A DNA stretch of 6,631 nt from Erysipelothrix sp. UBA3377 (GTDB lineage Bacteria; Bacillota_I; Bacilli_A; Erysipelotrichales; Erysipelotrichaceae): assembly GCA_002359085.1 (NCBI GenBank), contig DEQB01000010.1, positions 1-6,631 on the forward strand. Reading direction: 5' to 3'. This document shows positions 1-4,885 of the stretch, in pieces. Made by a program: the position numbers and the translations under genes. The stretch's first letter is position 1, and every line of letters begins with the position of its first letter. The notes under the pieces were generated by a model, which made no database searches, was not told the origin of the DNA, and worked only from the letters and a program-made list of their open reading frames with translations.

Positions 1-1207
1 TTTCTGCCATGAAACTACCATACCACTCTCTTGACTGACTTGAGGAAGTTTCTTGGTGTCTTCTTTCGATTAAAGTTACGATACCTTCTAATATCTCATG
101 CTTACCATGCATATTCCCAGAACGAGAATGAATGGTATATTTTACAGGTTTATCACTACCATATAGCAATAAGTTCATTTGTTTCTTGGTTAAAGATTTA
201 ATGGGCTTATCAATATCTACTTTCGCATATTCACAAAGCTTCTCAAATCGTTGCCACTCTATATTGGGTGTATTCACAAAATTCTTGTAGTAACGAATCC
301 CACCTTCAGAAATAGATAGAGAATCATCCGGAATCAACAAGTCAACATCTACTGATTGGGTGATACCCAATCCATTACACGTTGAACAGGCTCCCAAGGG
401 TGCATTAAACGAAAAGAGCCTTGGCTCAATGGAAGGAATGGTAAAGTCACAAAATGGACAGGCATTCTTGTTTGAATAAATCGTCGTTGTCTCTTTATGT
501 TTTACTTCCATGATCCCGCCACTTAATCTCAAAGCCGTTTCTGTTGAATCAGAAATTCTAAAACTACTGTCTTCTCTTTTAACAATACGGTCCACCACGA
601 CTAAGATCGTGTGCTTTTTATTTTTTTCTAACTTCTCAACATCTTCAAGCAATAACAAATCACCATCAATATAAGCTCGCAAGTAACCCTCTTTACGTAA
701 GGTATTCAACAATTCTACGTGCTCACCTTTTTTCTCACGAATCACAGGCGCCAACAATTCAATGCGACTGCCATCTTCTAAGTCCATGATTTTATCCACG
801 ATTTGTTTTATAGACTGAGATGTGATTTCCACATCATGAATTGGACATTTCGCAACACCCACACGCGCATACAAAAGACGAAGATAGTCATAGATCTCCG
901 TAACGGTTCCCACAGTACTCCGCGGGTTATTACTGGTTGTTTTTTGATCAATCGCAATTGAAGGCGATAAACCTTCAATCAATTCTACGTTGGGTTTCTC
1001 CATATTCCCCAAAAATTGACGGGCATAGGAACTTAAAGACTCCACATAGCGTCTTTGACCTTCTGCATAGATGGTATCAAAAGCAAGTGAAGTTTTTCCT
1101 GACCCAGACAAACCCGTCATTATGATTAACTTTTCACGGGGTAATTCCAAATCAATATTCTTTAGATTGTTTTCTCTAGCACCTTTTATAATTATTTTAC
1201 TGTTCAA
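1..1207 (-). CDS. uvrA: UvrABC system protein A (excinuclease ABC subunit A), N-terminal part, cut by window edge
   Basis: UvrA is the ATP-driven damage sensor of nucleotide excision repair; it dimerises, loads UvrB on lesions and leaves before UvrC cuts. About 402 codons are present, under half of the usual ~940, and the frame is open to the left edge. Visible landmarks are the Walker A loop GLSGSGKTS at residues 32-40, then the UvrA-typical RRYVESLSSYARQFLGNMEKP and the block around NPRSTVGTVTEIYDYLR (signature region of the first ATPase), a UvrB-binding region in the middle, and the first zinc module with C250, C253, C274 and C277 (CPFC...CSTC). The last residues, ...SREWYGSFMAE, lead into the next conserved UvrA block. 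The start is TTG at 1207-1205: there is no in-frame ATG near it, the family N-terminus aligns there, and GGAGG lies 8 nt upstream. It is transcribed from its own promoter, separately from the glg operon. Family identification is very secure. Confidence 0.97.
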   Translation of the reverse strand, partial: MNSKIIIKGARENNLKNIDLELPREKLIIMTGLSGSGKTSLAFDTIYAEGQRRYVESLSSYARQFLGNMEKPNVELIEGLSPSIAIDQKTTSNNPRSTVGTVTEIYDYLRLLYARVGVAKCPIHDVEITSQSIKQIVDKIMDLEDGSRIELLAPVIREKKGEHVELLNTLRKEGYLRAYIDGDLLLLEDVEKLEKNKKHTILVVVDRIVKREDSSFRISDSTETALRLSGGIMEVKHKETTTIYSNKNACPFCDFTIPSIEPRLFSFNAPLGACSTCNGLGITQSVDVDLLIPDDSLSISEGGIRYYKNFVNTPNIEWQRFEKLCEYAKVDIDKPIKSLTKKQMNLLLYGSDKPVKYTIHSRSGNMHGKHEILEGIVTLIERRHQETSSSQSREWYGSFMAE

Positions 1208-1215
1208 ATAAGTCG

Positions 1216-1220
1216 CCTCC
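1216..1220 (-). promoter_or_regulatory. Ribosome binding site that fixes the TTG start of uvrA
   Basis: GGAGG on the minus strand, 8 nt before the TTG codon at 1207-1205. No ATG or GTG in the same frame sits at a workable distance, so this site decides the start codon. Confidence 0.85.
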
Positions 1221-1231
1221 AAACTTATTTT

Positions 1232-1240
1232 ATTATACCA
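1232..1240 (-). promoter_or_regulatory. Extended -10 sigma-A promoter of uvrA
   Basis: On the minus strand TGGTATAAT gives a perfect -10 box (TATAAT, 1237-1232) with the TG extension (1240-1239). I see no good -35: the hexamer at 17 bp is itself AT-rich (TATAAT) and the TTGAAT at 1265-1260 is 22 bp away, too far. The extension can compensate for a weak -35. Expected transcription start near 1225, leaving a short leader of about 18 nt. No LexA/DinR-type operator (GAACN4GTTC) was seen here. Confidence 0.65.
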
Positions 1241-1251
1241 TGATTTACTTT

Positions 1252-1269
1252 TACATTATATTCAAATAC
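1252..1269 (+). repeat. 18-bp direct repeat, copy 1 (uvrA upstream side)
   Basis: TACATTATATTCAAATAC occurs here and, base for base, at 1435-1452. The two copies bracket the truncated second glgA end. On the minus strand each contains TTGAAT and TATAAT. The pairing marks the unit that was duplicated or joined by recombination. Confidence 0.85.
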
Positions 1270-1276
1270 ATAAGGA

Positions 1277-1301
1277 AAGAAAAAGAGTCATTTCTGACTC
1301 T
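1277..1301 (-). terminator. Intrinsic terminator, duplicated copy behind the glgA fragment
   Basis: On the minus strand AGAGTCA-GAAA-TGACTCT forms a 7-bp stem (1284-1290 with 1295-1301) with a GAAA tetraloop, followed by TTTTCTTTCC. It is identical to the real glgA terminator at 3440-3464. It now stands between the intron remnant and the uvrA promoter and should insulate uvrA from read-through. Confidence 0.85.
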
Positions 1302-1411
1302 TAACCCAATAACTCTTGGTATACTTCAATATATTTATCCACAGAAGCATCCCAACTGAAATCAGCTTTCATGCCCCGTCTCATAAATTGACGCCACTTA
1401 ATTTGGTCTTT
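1277..1411 (+). repeat. 135-bp direct repeat, left copy (glgA 3' end plus terminator)
   Basis: Identical to 3440-3574 except at 1387 (A against G at 3550). Same orientation, offset 2163 bp, so homologous recombination between the copies could delete the whole intron and lipoprotein interval and leave a clean glgA-uvrA junction. Confidence 0.95.
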
Positions 1412-1435
1412 GTAAAGCCGTAGAGCGGCATTGAT
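1301..1435 (-). pseudogene. Truncated second copy of the glgA 3' end (44 codons plus stop)
   Basis: In frame this encodes the last 44 residues of glycogen synthase, matching GlgA residues 430-473 (INAALRLYKD...YQELLG), with the same TAA stop and terminator. There is no start codon or catalytic part, so it is a gene remnant. From 1277 to 1411 it matches 3440-3574 over 135 bp with one difference (1387/3550). From 1412 to 1435 it has 9 differences in 24 bp; seven are synonymous, and two change residues (D to N, W to R). That pattern is what a homologous allele under protein-level selection looks like, not neutral decay. It lies directly next to the distal intron end and is bracketed by an 18-bp repeat. 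Confidence 0.9.
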
Positions 1436-1452
1436 ACATTATATTCAAATAC
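1435..1452 (+). repeat. 18-bp direct repeat, copy 2 (intron 3' flank)
   Basis: Exact match to 1252-1269. It lies 8 bp past the apparent intron 3' end at 1461, so it belongs to the 3' exon. The last base of the preceding glgA fragment runs directly into it. Confidence 0.85.
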
Positions 1453-1467
1453 CCTAACTAATCGAGT

Positions 1468-1501
1468 AGAGGATAATTAATTAGTTTAATTATCGTCCTC
1501 T
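1468..1501 (-). ncRNA. Group II intron domain VI hairpin (distal copy)
   Basis: AGAGG (1501-1497) pairs with CCTCT (1472-1468), and ATAATTAA (1493-1486) pairs with TTAATTAT (1480-1473). A short CG bulge interrupts the 5' strand and a 5-nt loop closes it. The position just after domain V and before CTACTCGAT fits domain VI. The branch-point adenosine was not assigned. Confidence 0.75.
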
Positions 1502-1504
1502 CAC

Positions 1505-1538
1505 ACCACCGTACATACGGTTTTTGTATACGGCGGGT
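1505..1538 (-). ncRNA. Group II intron domain V (distal copy), catalytic triad CGC intact
   Basis: A 34-nt hairpin on the minus strand, beginning ACCCGCCGTATAC and ending CCGTATGTACGGTGGT, closed by an A-rich loop. The triad CGC (1535-1533) is the version used by class C introns; other bacterial classes generally have AGC. The stem is well paired, so this domain could still fold. Confidence 0.88.
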
Positions 1539-1548
1539 CAGTTTCAAC

Positions 1549-1775
1549 CTAGCTAAATTTAATTTTGAGTTCTTCTAAGAATGTGTGAGCTCTTTTCTTT
1601 AATACTCGATTCTTTACACTTTGTGTCATAATAAATGACCCTGCAGTACGTGCGTACCCTTTTGAGTATTTGCCCATTCTCATGCTTTATCGCTGGGTAT
1701 TCCAAGTTAGATAGGTGCTTTATTTTATCTTTTGATCTTTTTTCACTGCTTCCAGATTACAATACGCTCTTTCGG
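1549..1775 (-). pseudogene. Group II intron reverse transcriptase, decayed C-terminal fragment (distal copy)
   Basis: Across frames the C-terminal signature of class C intron-encoded proteins can be read: RIVIWKQ-stop-KKIKR, LGIPSDKA-stop-EWANT, then after a frame change GYARTAGSFIMTQ and a tail ending ...LKIKFS-TAG at 1549, 11 bp before domain V. At least two in-frame TGA codons stand where the family has tryptophan (WKQW, KAWEWAN). Further TAA codons and a frameshift confirm a dead gene. The polymerase motifs and YADD box are absent. Confidence 0.85.
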
Positions 1776-2110
1776 TTGCCCTAGGATATCGTATTTCTAA
1801 GGCTTCAGATGCAATAGGAGGTTTGCTCATATTGTCAAAACTGTTCGGACCTTCGCTTTTACACCCAGTACATGAACCTAAAGTCTCATTATTCCCATAA
1901 AATCTATTGATTAATCTTGAATATCACCAAGTTATTGTACTTTATTCTTCTTCTTTTCAAAATCGTGAATCACTTCCCATTTTTCAAGAAAATCAGTCAT
2001 TACTGCATCTTCGAAGTAAATTATAGTTTTACTATGCTAACCCTCTTCCAAAATCGTAAGGTAAAAGATTCATCTCCTTAAAAGTATGCTATCTAATTCA
2101 CAAACAACAG
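1776..2110. other. Unassigned ~330-bp spacer with broken reading frames
   Basis: No intact gene. On the minus strand there are two short open stretches. One (1923-1720, 67 codons, no good start) carries SCTGCKSEG (a CxxC pair) and MSKPPIASEALEIRYPRATE, then runs out of frame into the intron reverse-transcriptase remnant. The other begins at an ATG near 2070 just after AAGGAG (MNLLPYDFGRGLA) and continues after a frame change as SKTIIYFEDAVMTDFLEKWE...KKKNKVQ to a TAA near 1935. The second looks like a short gene broken by a frameshift. I do not recognise either family, and neither matches the proximal intron copy. Confidence 0.4.
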
Positions 2111-2141
2111 TCAACACTTAAGTATTTTTTTGTGAATTTTC

Positions 2142-2169
2142 TTGCAAACTTTTCAAAAGATATTATAAT
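2142..2169 (+). promoter_or_regulatory. Sigma-A promoter of the lipoprotein gene
   Basis: TTGCAA (2142-2147), a 16-bp spacer and TATAAT (2164-2169) on the plus strand. The expected start near 2176 leaves a leader of about 17 nt before the ATG at 2193, just enough for the ribosome site. The gene therefore carries its own promoter and does not depend on the convergent glg or intron transcription. Confidence 0.75.
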
Positions 2170-2179
2170 CATGTTATAT

Positions 2180-2184
2180 GGAGG
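2180..2184 (+). promoter_or_regulatory. Ribosome binding site that decides the lipoprotein start
   Basis: GGAGG, 8 nt before the ATG at 2193. An in-frame ATG at 2178 overlaps this site and could not use it, so 2193 is the start. Confidence 0.85.
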
Positions 2185-2192
2185 AACTATTT

Positions 2193-2687
2193 ATGAAGAA
2201 AATCATGTTATTATTGCTTGTTATTTTCTCTTTGACAGCGTGCAGTCAAGAGAAAATTGATGAGTTAGAGTACGAAAACTTAAAACAAGAACTTCAAGTA
2301 GAAAAAGACTTGGCTGCAAGTCGATTGGATAGAATAAATGAACTAGTACCTCATGTTAAAGCCTTGGTTGTTACCGAAGAAAATACGATAACAATTGATA
2401 AAGAGATTGTGGATGTCATTGACCCTTATAAAAATGTAGATTCGGTATGGGGTGGGAAATCACTTATAATAATGGTCTGGCCAGTTCACGGTCAACCTAA
2501 ATCAACGGATGAACTGATTCTTGAGAATGAATTTCAAGGTAGACAACTATATGATGAGTATATTTCTGAAATGCAGGTAGGAAAACGTTTCAAATTTACA
2601 TATGCTATTATAGAAGACTTGTCTAAAACAAGAAATATCGGAAGAATCATAGACATACAACCCGCAGATATTGAATCGCTGGATTAA
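2193..2687 (+). CDS. Predicted lipoprotein of unknown function
   Basis: A 164-residue protein with a lipoprotein signal: MKKIMLLLLVIFSLTAC, with two lysines, a hydrophobic core and lipobox L14-T15-A16-C17. The mature protein would start at a lipid-modified C17 and sit on the outer face of the membrane. Residues ~18-55 are highly charged and helical-looking (EKIDELEYENLKQELQVEKD), a likely short coiled coil. Residues ~56-164 look like a mixed alpha/beta domain with a tryptophan-rich strand pair (VDSVWGGKSLIIMVWPVHG). I see no catalytic motif and do not recognise the family; a secreted binding or immunity-type role would be guesswork. The frame is intact, with good promoter and ribosome signals, among broken sequences. 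Its TAA abuts the domain V remnant of the proximal intron, and it faces the opposite way to every other gene here. It looks like an acquired cargo gene. No convincing terminator follows. Confidence 0.85.
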   Translation: MKKIMLLLLVIFSLTACSQEKIDELEYENLKQELQVEKDLAASRLDRINELVPHVKALVVTEENTITIDKEIVDVIDPYKNVDSVWGGKSLIIMVWPVHGQPKSTDELILENEFQGRQLYDEYISEMQVGKRFKFTYAIIEDLSKTRNIGRIIDIQPADIESLD

Positions 2688-2702
2688 TTAATGTCCTCTC
2701 AC

Positions 2703-2735
2703 ACCACCGTTCGACGTTTTTTGTATACGCCGGTT
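2703..2735 (-). ncRNA. Degenerate group II domain V (proximal copy)
   Basis: The matching hairpin of the distal copy is clear, but here the triad reads CGG (2732-2730) instead of CGC. This puts a G-G mismatch in the stem, and bases are lost in the 3' strand (ACGTCGAACGG against CCGTATGTACGG). The domain should be catalytically dead. Confidence 0.8.
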
Positions 2736-2745
2736 CAATATTAGC

Positions 2746-2985
2746 TTAACTATAATTAATTTTGAGGTCTTGTAAGAATATGAGACCCTTTTCTTTAATA
2801 CTTGATTGGTCCCACTTCGTGTCTTAATGAATGACCTTCAGTGCGAACGTACTCTTTTCGAGTATTTGCCCATTCCCATGCTTTATCGTTGAAGATTCCA
2901 GGTTGAGTAAGCGCTTTATGCTTTGTCTTAATCTTTTTCTACTGATTCCAACTGACCATCCTCAGTCAGAACCTCATCCATCAAC
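2746..2985 (-). pseudogene. Group II intron reverse transcriptase, C-terminal fragment (proximal copy)
   Basis: The readable pieces are LRMVSWNQ-stop-KKIKTKHKALTQPGI and FNDKAWEWANTRKEYVRT, the C-terminal signature of class C intron proteins. A frameshift follows, and the homologous tail ends at a TAA (2748-2746) just before domain V. A TAG stands where the conserved WKQW tryptophan should be; the distal copy has TGA at the same codon, so the two lesions are independent. Confidence 0.82.
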
Positions 2986-3016
2986 GCTTTTACAGGAAAT
3001 TTTTGTTATACGTTTT

Positions 3017-3172
3017 TTAATTAATGAAACCCTTCATTTTAGAATGTATTAAATCTACCAAATCATTGCCATCATTCATCAGTTCAAGTGCTTTTGTGAT
3101 AGCCATCACTGCGTATCGCTTGGGTCTAAGCCCATAACTATATTCAGAAAACTGTTCATCAAGTATTTCCAT
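3017..3172 (-). pseudogene. Group II intron reverse transcriptase, internal fragment (proximal copy)
   Basis: A 51-codon open stretch from ATG at 3172 reads MEILDEQFSEYSYGLRP, then RYAVMAITKALELMNDGNDLVD. This is the reverse-transcriptase block that in the family reads FSxxSYGFRPxRSAHxAIxxALxxLNxGxxxVVDIDLxKFFD. It breaks off right after the start of that Asp motif. The ATG is an internal codon rather than a natural start. The N-terminal region is deleted on one side, and the palm, including YADD, on the other. Confidence 0.85.
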
Positions 3173-3179
3173 AGTGTAC

Positions 3180-3439
3180 TTTCTTTCCTTTCATCTCGTA
3201 GTGTGTCGCCATACGTTTTTTCGGTTTCCACTAGCTTGTTAGGGTTTAGATTGTAATGTATCCTCCCCATAGAGGTACATGCATGATGTGATTCGTATTC
3301 CTCAGACCGGAATTTTAGCTTTTGGTTACCTTAGGATCCCCTCATGTTGGGAACCCCTAACCGAACCTAATGTTGGCCACTAGTGATTTGGCCCCCTAGT
3401 GGATTTACACCACTTAGATACATGCCGTGCCCAGCACAC
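3180..3439 (-). ncRNA. Group II intron class C domain I (5' part)
   Basis: It begins GTGTGCTGGGCACGGC, followed by the paired blocks around AAGTGGTGTAAATCCACT and GGTTCGGTTAGGGGTTCCC, and then CCGGTCTGAGGAATACGAA. The order and motifs agree with the start of class C introns. The 3' limit is approximate, since domains II-IV are not recognisable beyond it. Confidence 0.8.
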
Positions 3440-3464
3440 AAGAAAAAGAGTCATTTCTGACTCT
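3440..3464 (-). terminator. Intrinsic terminator of the glg operon; group IIC intron target
   Basis: On the minus strand AGAGTCA-GAAA-TGACTCT (3464-3447) is a 7-bp stem with a GAAA loop and a TTTTCTT tail. The stem begins in the last base-paired letters of the glgA stop region, so there is no 3' untranslated spacer. The intron starts at the next base, as expected for class C introns, which recognise a terminator stem and the bases after it. Confidence 0.92.
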
Positions 3465-3574
3465 TAACCCAATAACTCTTGGTATACTTCAATATATTTA
3501 TCCACAGAAGCATCCCAACTGAAATCAGCTTTCATGCCCCGTCTCATAAGTTGACGCCACTTAATTTGGTCTTT
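3440..3574 (+). repeat. 135-bp direct repeat, right copy (glgA 3' end plus terminator)
   Basis: The partner of 1277-1411, with one mismatch (3550). This copy is part of the functional glgA. Confidence 0.95.
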
Positions 3575-4885
3575 ATACAACCAAAGGGCAGCATCAATCA
3601 TGTTGAGCATGACAGTACTTTTGAATTCATAGAATGTAAAACCAGTCCCTCTATTTTTACTTTCGTAATAAGGTTCAACAGTATCCCTTAGTCCCCCTGT
3701 TTCATGAACAATTGGGACCGTTCCATATCGCAATGACATGAGTTGTGACAGTCCACAGGGCTCAAAGGCCGATGGCATCAAAAACATATCACTGGCCGCA
3801 TAAATCTCTTGAGCCAATTTCCCATCAAACAGTATTAATGCTTTCATCTTACTTGGATGAAGCGATGCTTGGTATTTAAAGTTCTCTTCGTAATCTGTGT
3901 CACCTGTGCCCAGTATCACCAATTGAACATCACGTCCCAAGATCTGATCAATCACTTCGTTCACAAGGTTAAATCCCTTTTGATAGGTCAATCGACTGAT
4001 AGAAGCGATCATGGGGATATCCTTATCAACGGGCAATCTCAGTTTTTCTTGAAGTTCCATTTTATTCTTCAATTTATTATCCAAACTCATAATCCCAAAA
4101 TTATGATTAATATGTGGATCGGTTTTGGGGTTATAGATATCCAAATCAATCCCATTCAGGATCCCTCTTAATTTCCAATCATTAAATCTCAAAATATCAT
4201 CCAATCCTTCACCAAACTGTTCAGTTTGAATTTCGCTGGCATAGCTTGGGCTCACTGTTGTGATCACATCCGCATATTGAATCCCTGCCTTAAGATAATT
4301 CACATTACCATTATGCAAAATATCTTCAATATCTTCAGTAATCCCAAATAAGCTCTCCATTACAATGGGGTCAAATATCCCTTGGAATCTTAAGTTATGA
4401 ATGGTTAATACTTTTCGAATGTTGCGATAATTTTCAATCCAATTGTACTTATAGACCAAGAGTAATGGGATCATCGCTGCATGCCAATCATGGACATGGA
4501 TGATGTTTGGGATAAAGTCTACATGTTGCATCATCTCGATGGCAGCCATCGAAAAGAATGCGTAACGTTCACCATCATCCCAATAACCATATAAACCTTC
4601 TCTATCAAACAATTCCATGTTATCAATGAAGTAATATTGAATCCCATCATGTTCTAGGGTCAAAATACCGCAATACAGAGTTTTCCACCCCATCTGTACA
4701 TCGAAATTTGTGAGATAGGTCATTTGATCTTTAAATTTTTGTGGGATATCACGATATAACGGTAATACCACACGTACATCCACACCTTTTTCTTTTAAGT
4801 TTTTAGGCAAGGACCCCACCACATCGGCCAGGCCTCCCGTCTTAATAAAAGGTACACTTTCTCCTGCTACAAATAATACTTTCAT
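3464..4885 (-). CDS. glgA: Glycogen synthase (ADP-glucose type, GT5)
   Basis: It transfers glucose from ADP-glucose to the non-reducing end of an alpha-1,4-glucan in the cytoplasm. The 473 residues match the bacterial GlgA length (~475-480). The N-terminal half shows the ADP-glucose/glucan loop K15-T-G-G, HDWH at 132-135, TIHN at 161-164 and NGID at 244-247. The C-terminal half shows ISRLTYQKG at 296-304, whose R298 and K303 fit the ADP-glucose phosphate-binding Arg/Lys, then the EPCGLSQL motif at 375-382 (GT-B catalytic Glu region) and HETGGLRDTV. All key residues are present, so it should be active. The start is the ATG overlapping the glgD stop (ATGA), implying translational coupling; the upstream GGGA is weak. 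It is the last gene of the operon. Its last ~44 codons are duplicated at 1301-1435. Confidence 0.98.
   Translation of the reverse strand: MKVLFVAGESVPFIKTGGLADVVGSLPKNLKEKGVDVRVVLPLYRDIPQKFKDQMTYLTNFDVQMGWKTLYCGILTLEHDGIQYYFIDNMELFDREGLYGYWDDGERYAFFSMAAIEMMQHVDFIPNIIHVHDWHAAMIPLLLVYKYNWIENYRNIRKVLTIHNLRFQGIFDPIVMESLFGITEDIEDILHNGNVNYLKAGIQYADVITTVSPSYASEIQTEQFGEGLDDILRFNDWKLRGILNGIDLDIYNPKTDPHINHNFGIMSLDNKLKNKMELQEKLRLPVDKDIPMIASISRLTYQKGFNLVNEVIDQILGRDVQLVILGTGDTDYEENFKYQASLHPSKMKALILFDGKLAQEIYAASDMFLMPSAFEPCGLSQLMSLRYGTVPIVHETGGLRDTVEPYYESKNRGTGFTFYEFKSTVMLNMIDAALWLYKDQIKWRQLMRRGMKADFSWDASVDKYIEVYQELLG

Larger units (their letters stand above)
1461..1775 (-). mobile_element. Group II intron class C, distal copy: 3' part only
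   Basis: Read on the minus strand, this holds in order a decayed reverse-transcriptase C-terminus (1775-1549), domain V (1538-1505), domain VI (about 1501-1468) and the 3' end CTACTCGAT (1469-1461). The domain V to 3'-end layout matches what I recall of the Oceanobacillus iheyensis class C intron, including GGTGGTGTGAGAGG after domain V and CTACTCGAT at the end. Domains I-IV and most of the reverse transcriptase are gone, so it cannot splice by itself. The left end at 1775 is where recognisable homology stops, not a proven breakpoint. It repeats the 3' part of the proximal intron (2693-2960) at roughly 75% identity by eye, in the same orientation. Confidence 0.88.
2688..3439 (-). mobile_element. 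Group II intron class C, proximal copy, internally deleted
   Basis: On the minus strand the intron starts with GTGTGC at 3439, immediately after the T-tract of the glgA terminator. Its domain I (3439 to about 3180) includes GGTCTGAGGAATACGAA (near 3310), a class C landmark. Two reverse-transcriptase fragments follow (3172-3017 and about 2985-2746), then a damaged domain V (2735-2703) and GTGTGAGAGGAC. Domain VI and the 3' end are missing: homology with the distal copy stops near 2690, where the lipoprotein gene ends. At about 750 bp it is far below the usual ~1.8-2 kb, because most of the reverse transcriptase and domains II-IV are deleted. Intron and glgA have the same orientation. It cannot be active. 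Confidence 0.9.

Noticed and set aside
937..1125. Plus-strand open frame of 62 codons
   Set aside because: It lies antisense inside the strongly conserved uvrA coding region (Walker A and the following blocks), with no ribosome site; a shadow frame.
2178..2192. Upstream ATG at 2178 as the lipoprotein start
   Set aside because: It overlaps the GGAGG and would place an acidic MEELF before the signal peptide; the ATG at 2193 gives correct spacing and a normal MKK signal start.
2709..2722. Terminator for the lipoprotein gene (CGT-TCG-ACG followed by six T)
   Set aside because: A 3-bp stem is too short to be convincing, and the sequence is explained as decayed domain V read from the other strand.
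2831..3052. Plus-strand open frame of 73 codons in the middle island
   Set aside because: It is antisense to the group II reverse-transcriptase fragments, which show clear family motifs on the minus strand; no ribosome site or recognisable protein.
2688..3439. A retron, diversity-generating retroelement or other novel reverse-transcriptase system
   Set aside because: The reverse-transcriptase motifs, domain I, domain V and the terminator target all point to a class C group II intron; no template/variable repeat or msr/msd structure was seen, and the polymerase core is deleted.
3479..4171. Plus-strand open frames at 3479-3691 and 3857-4171
   Set aside because: Antisense shadows of glgA, whose protein is unambiguous over its whole length.
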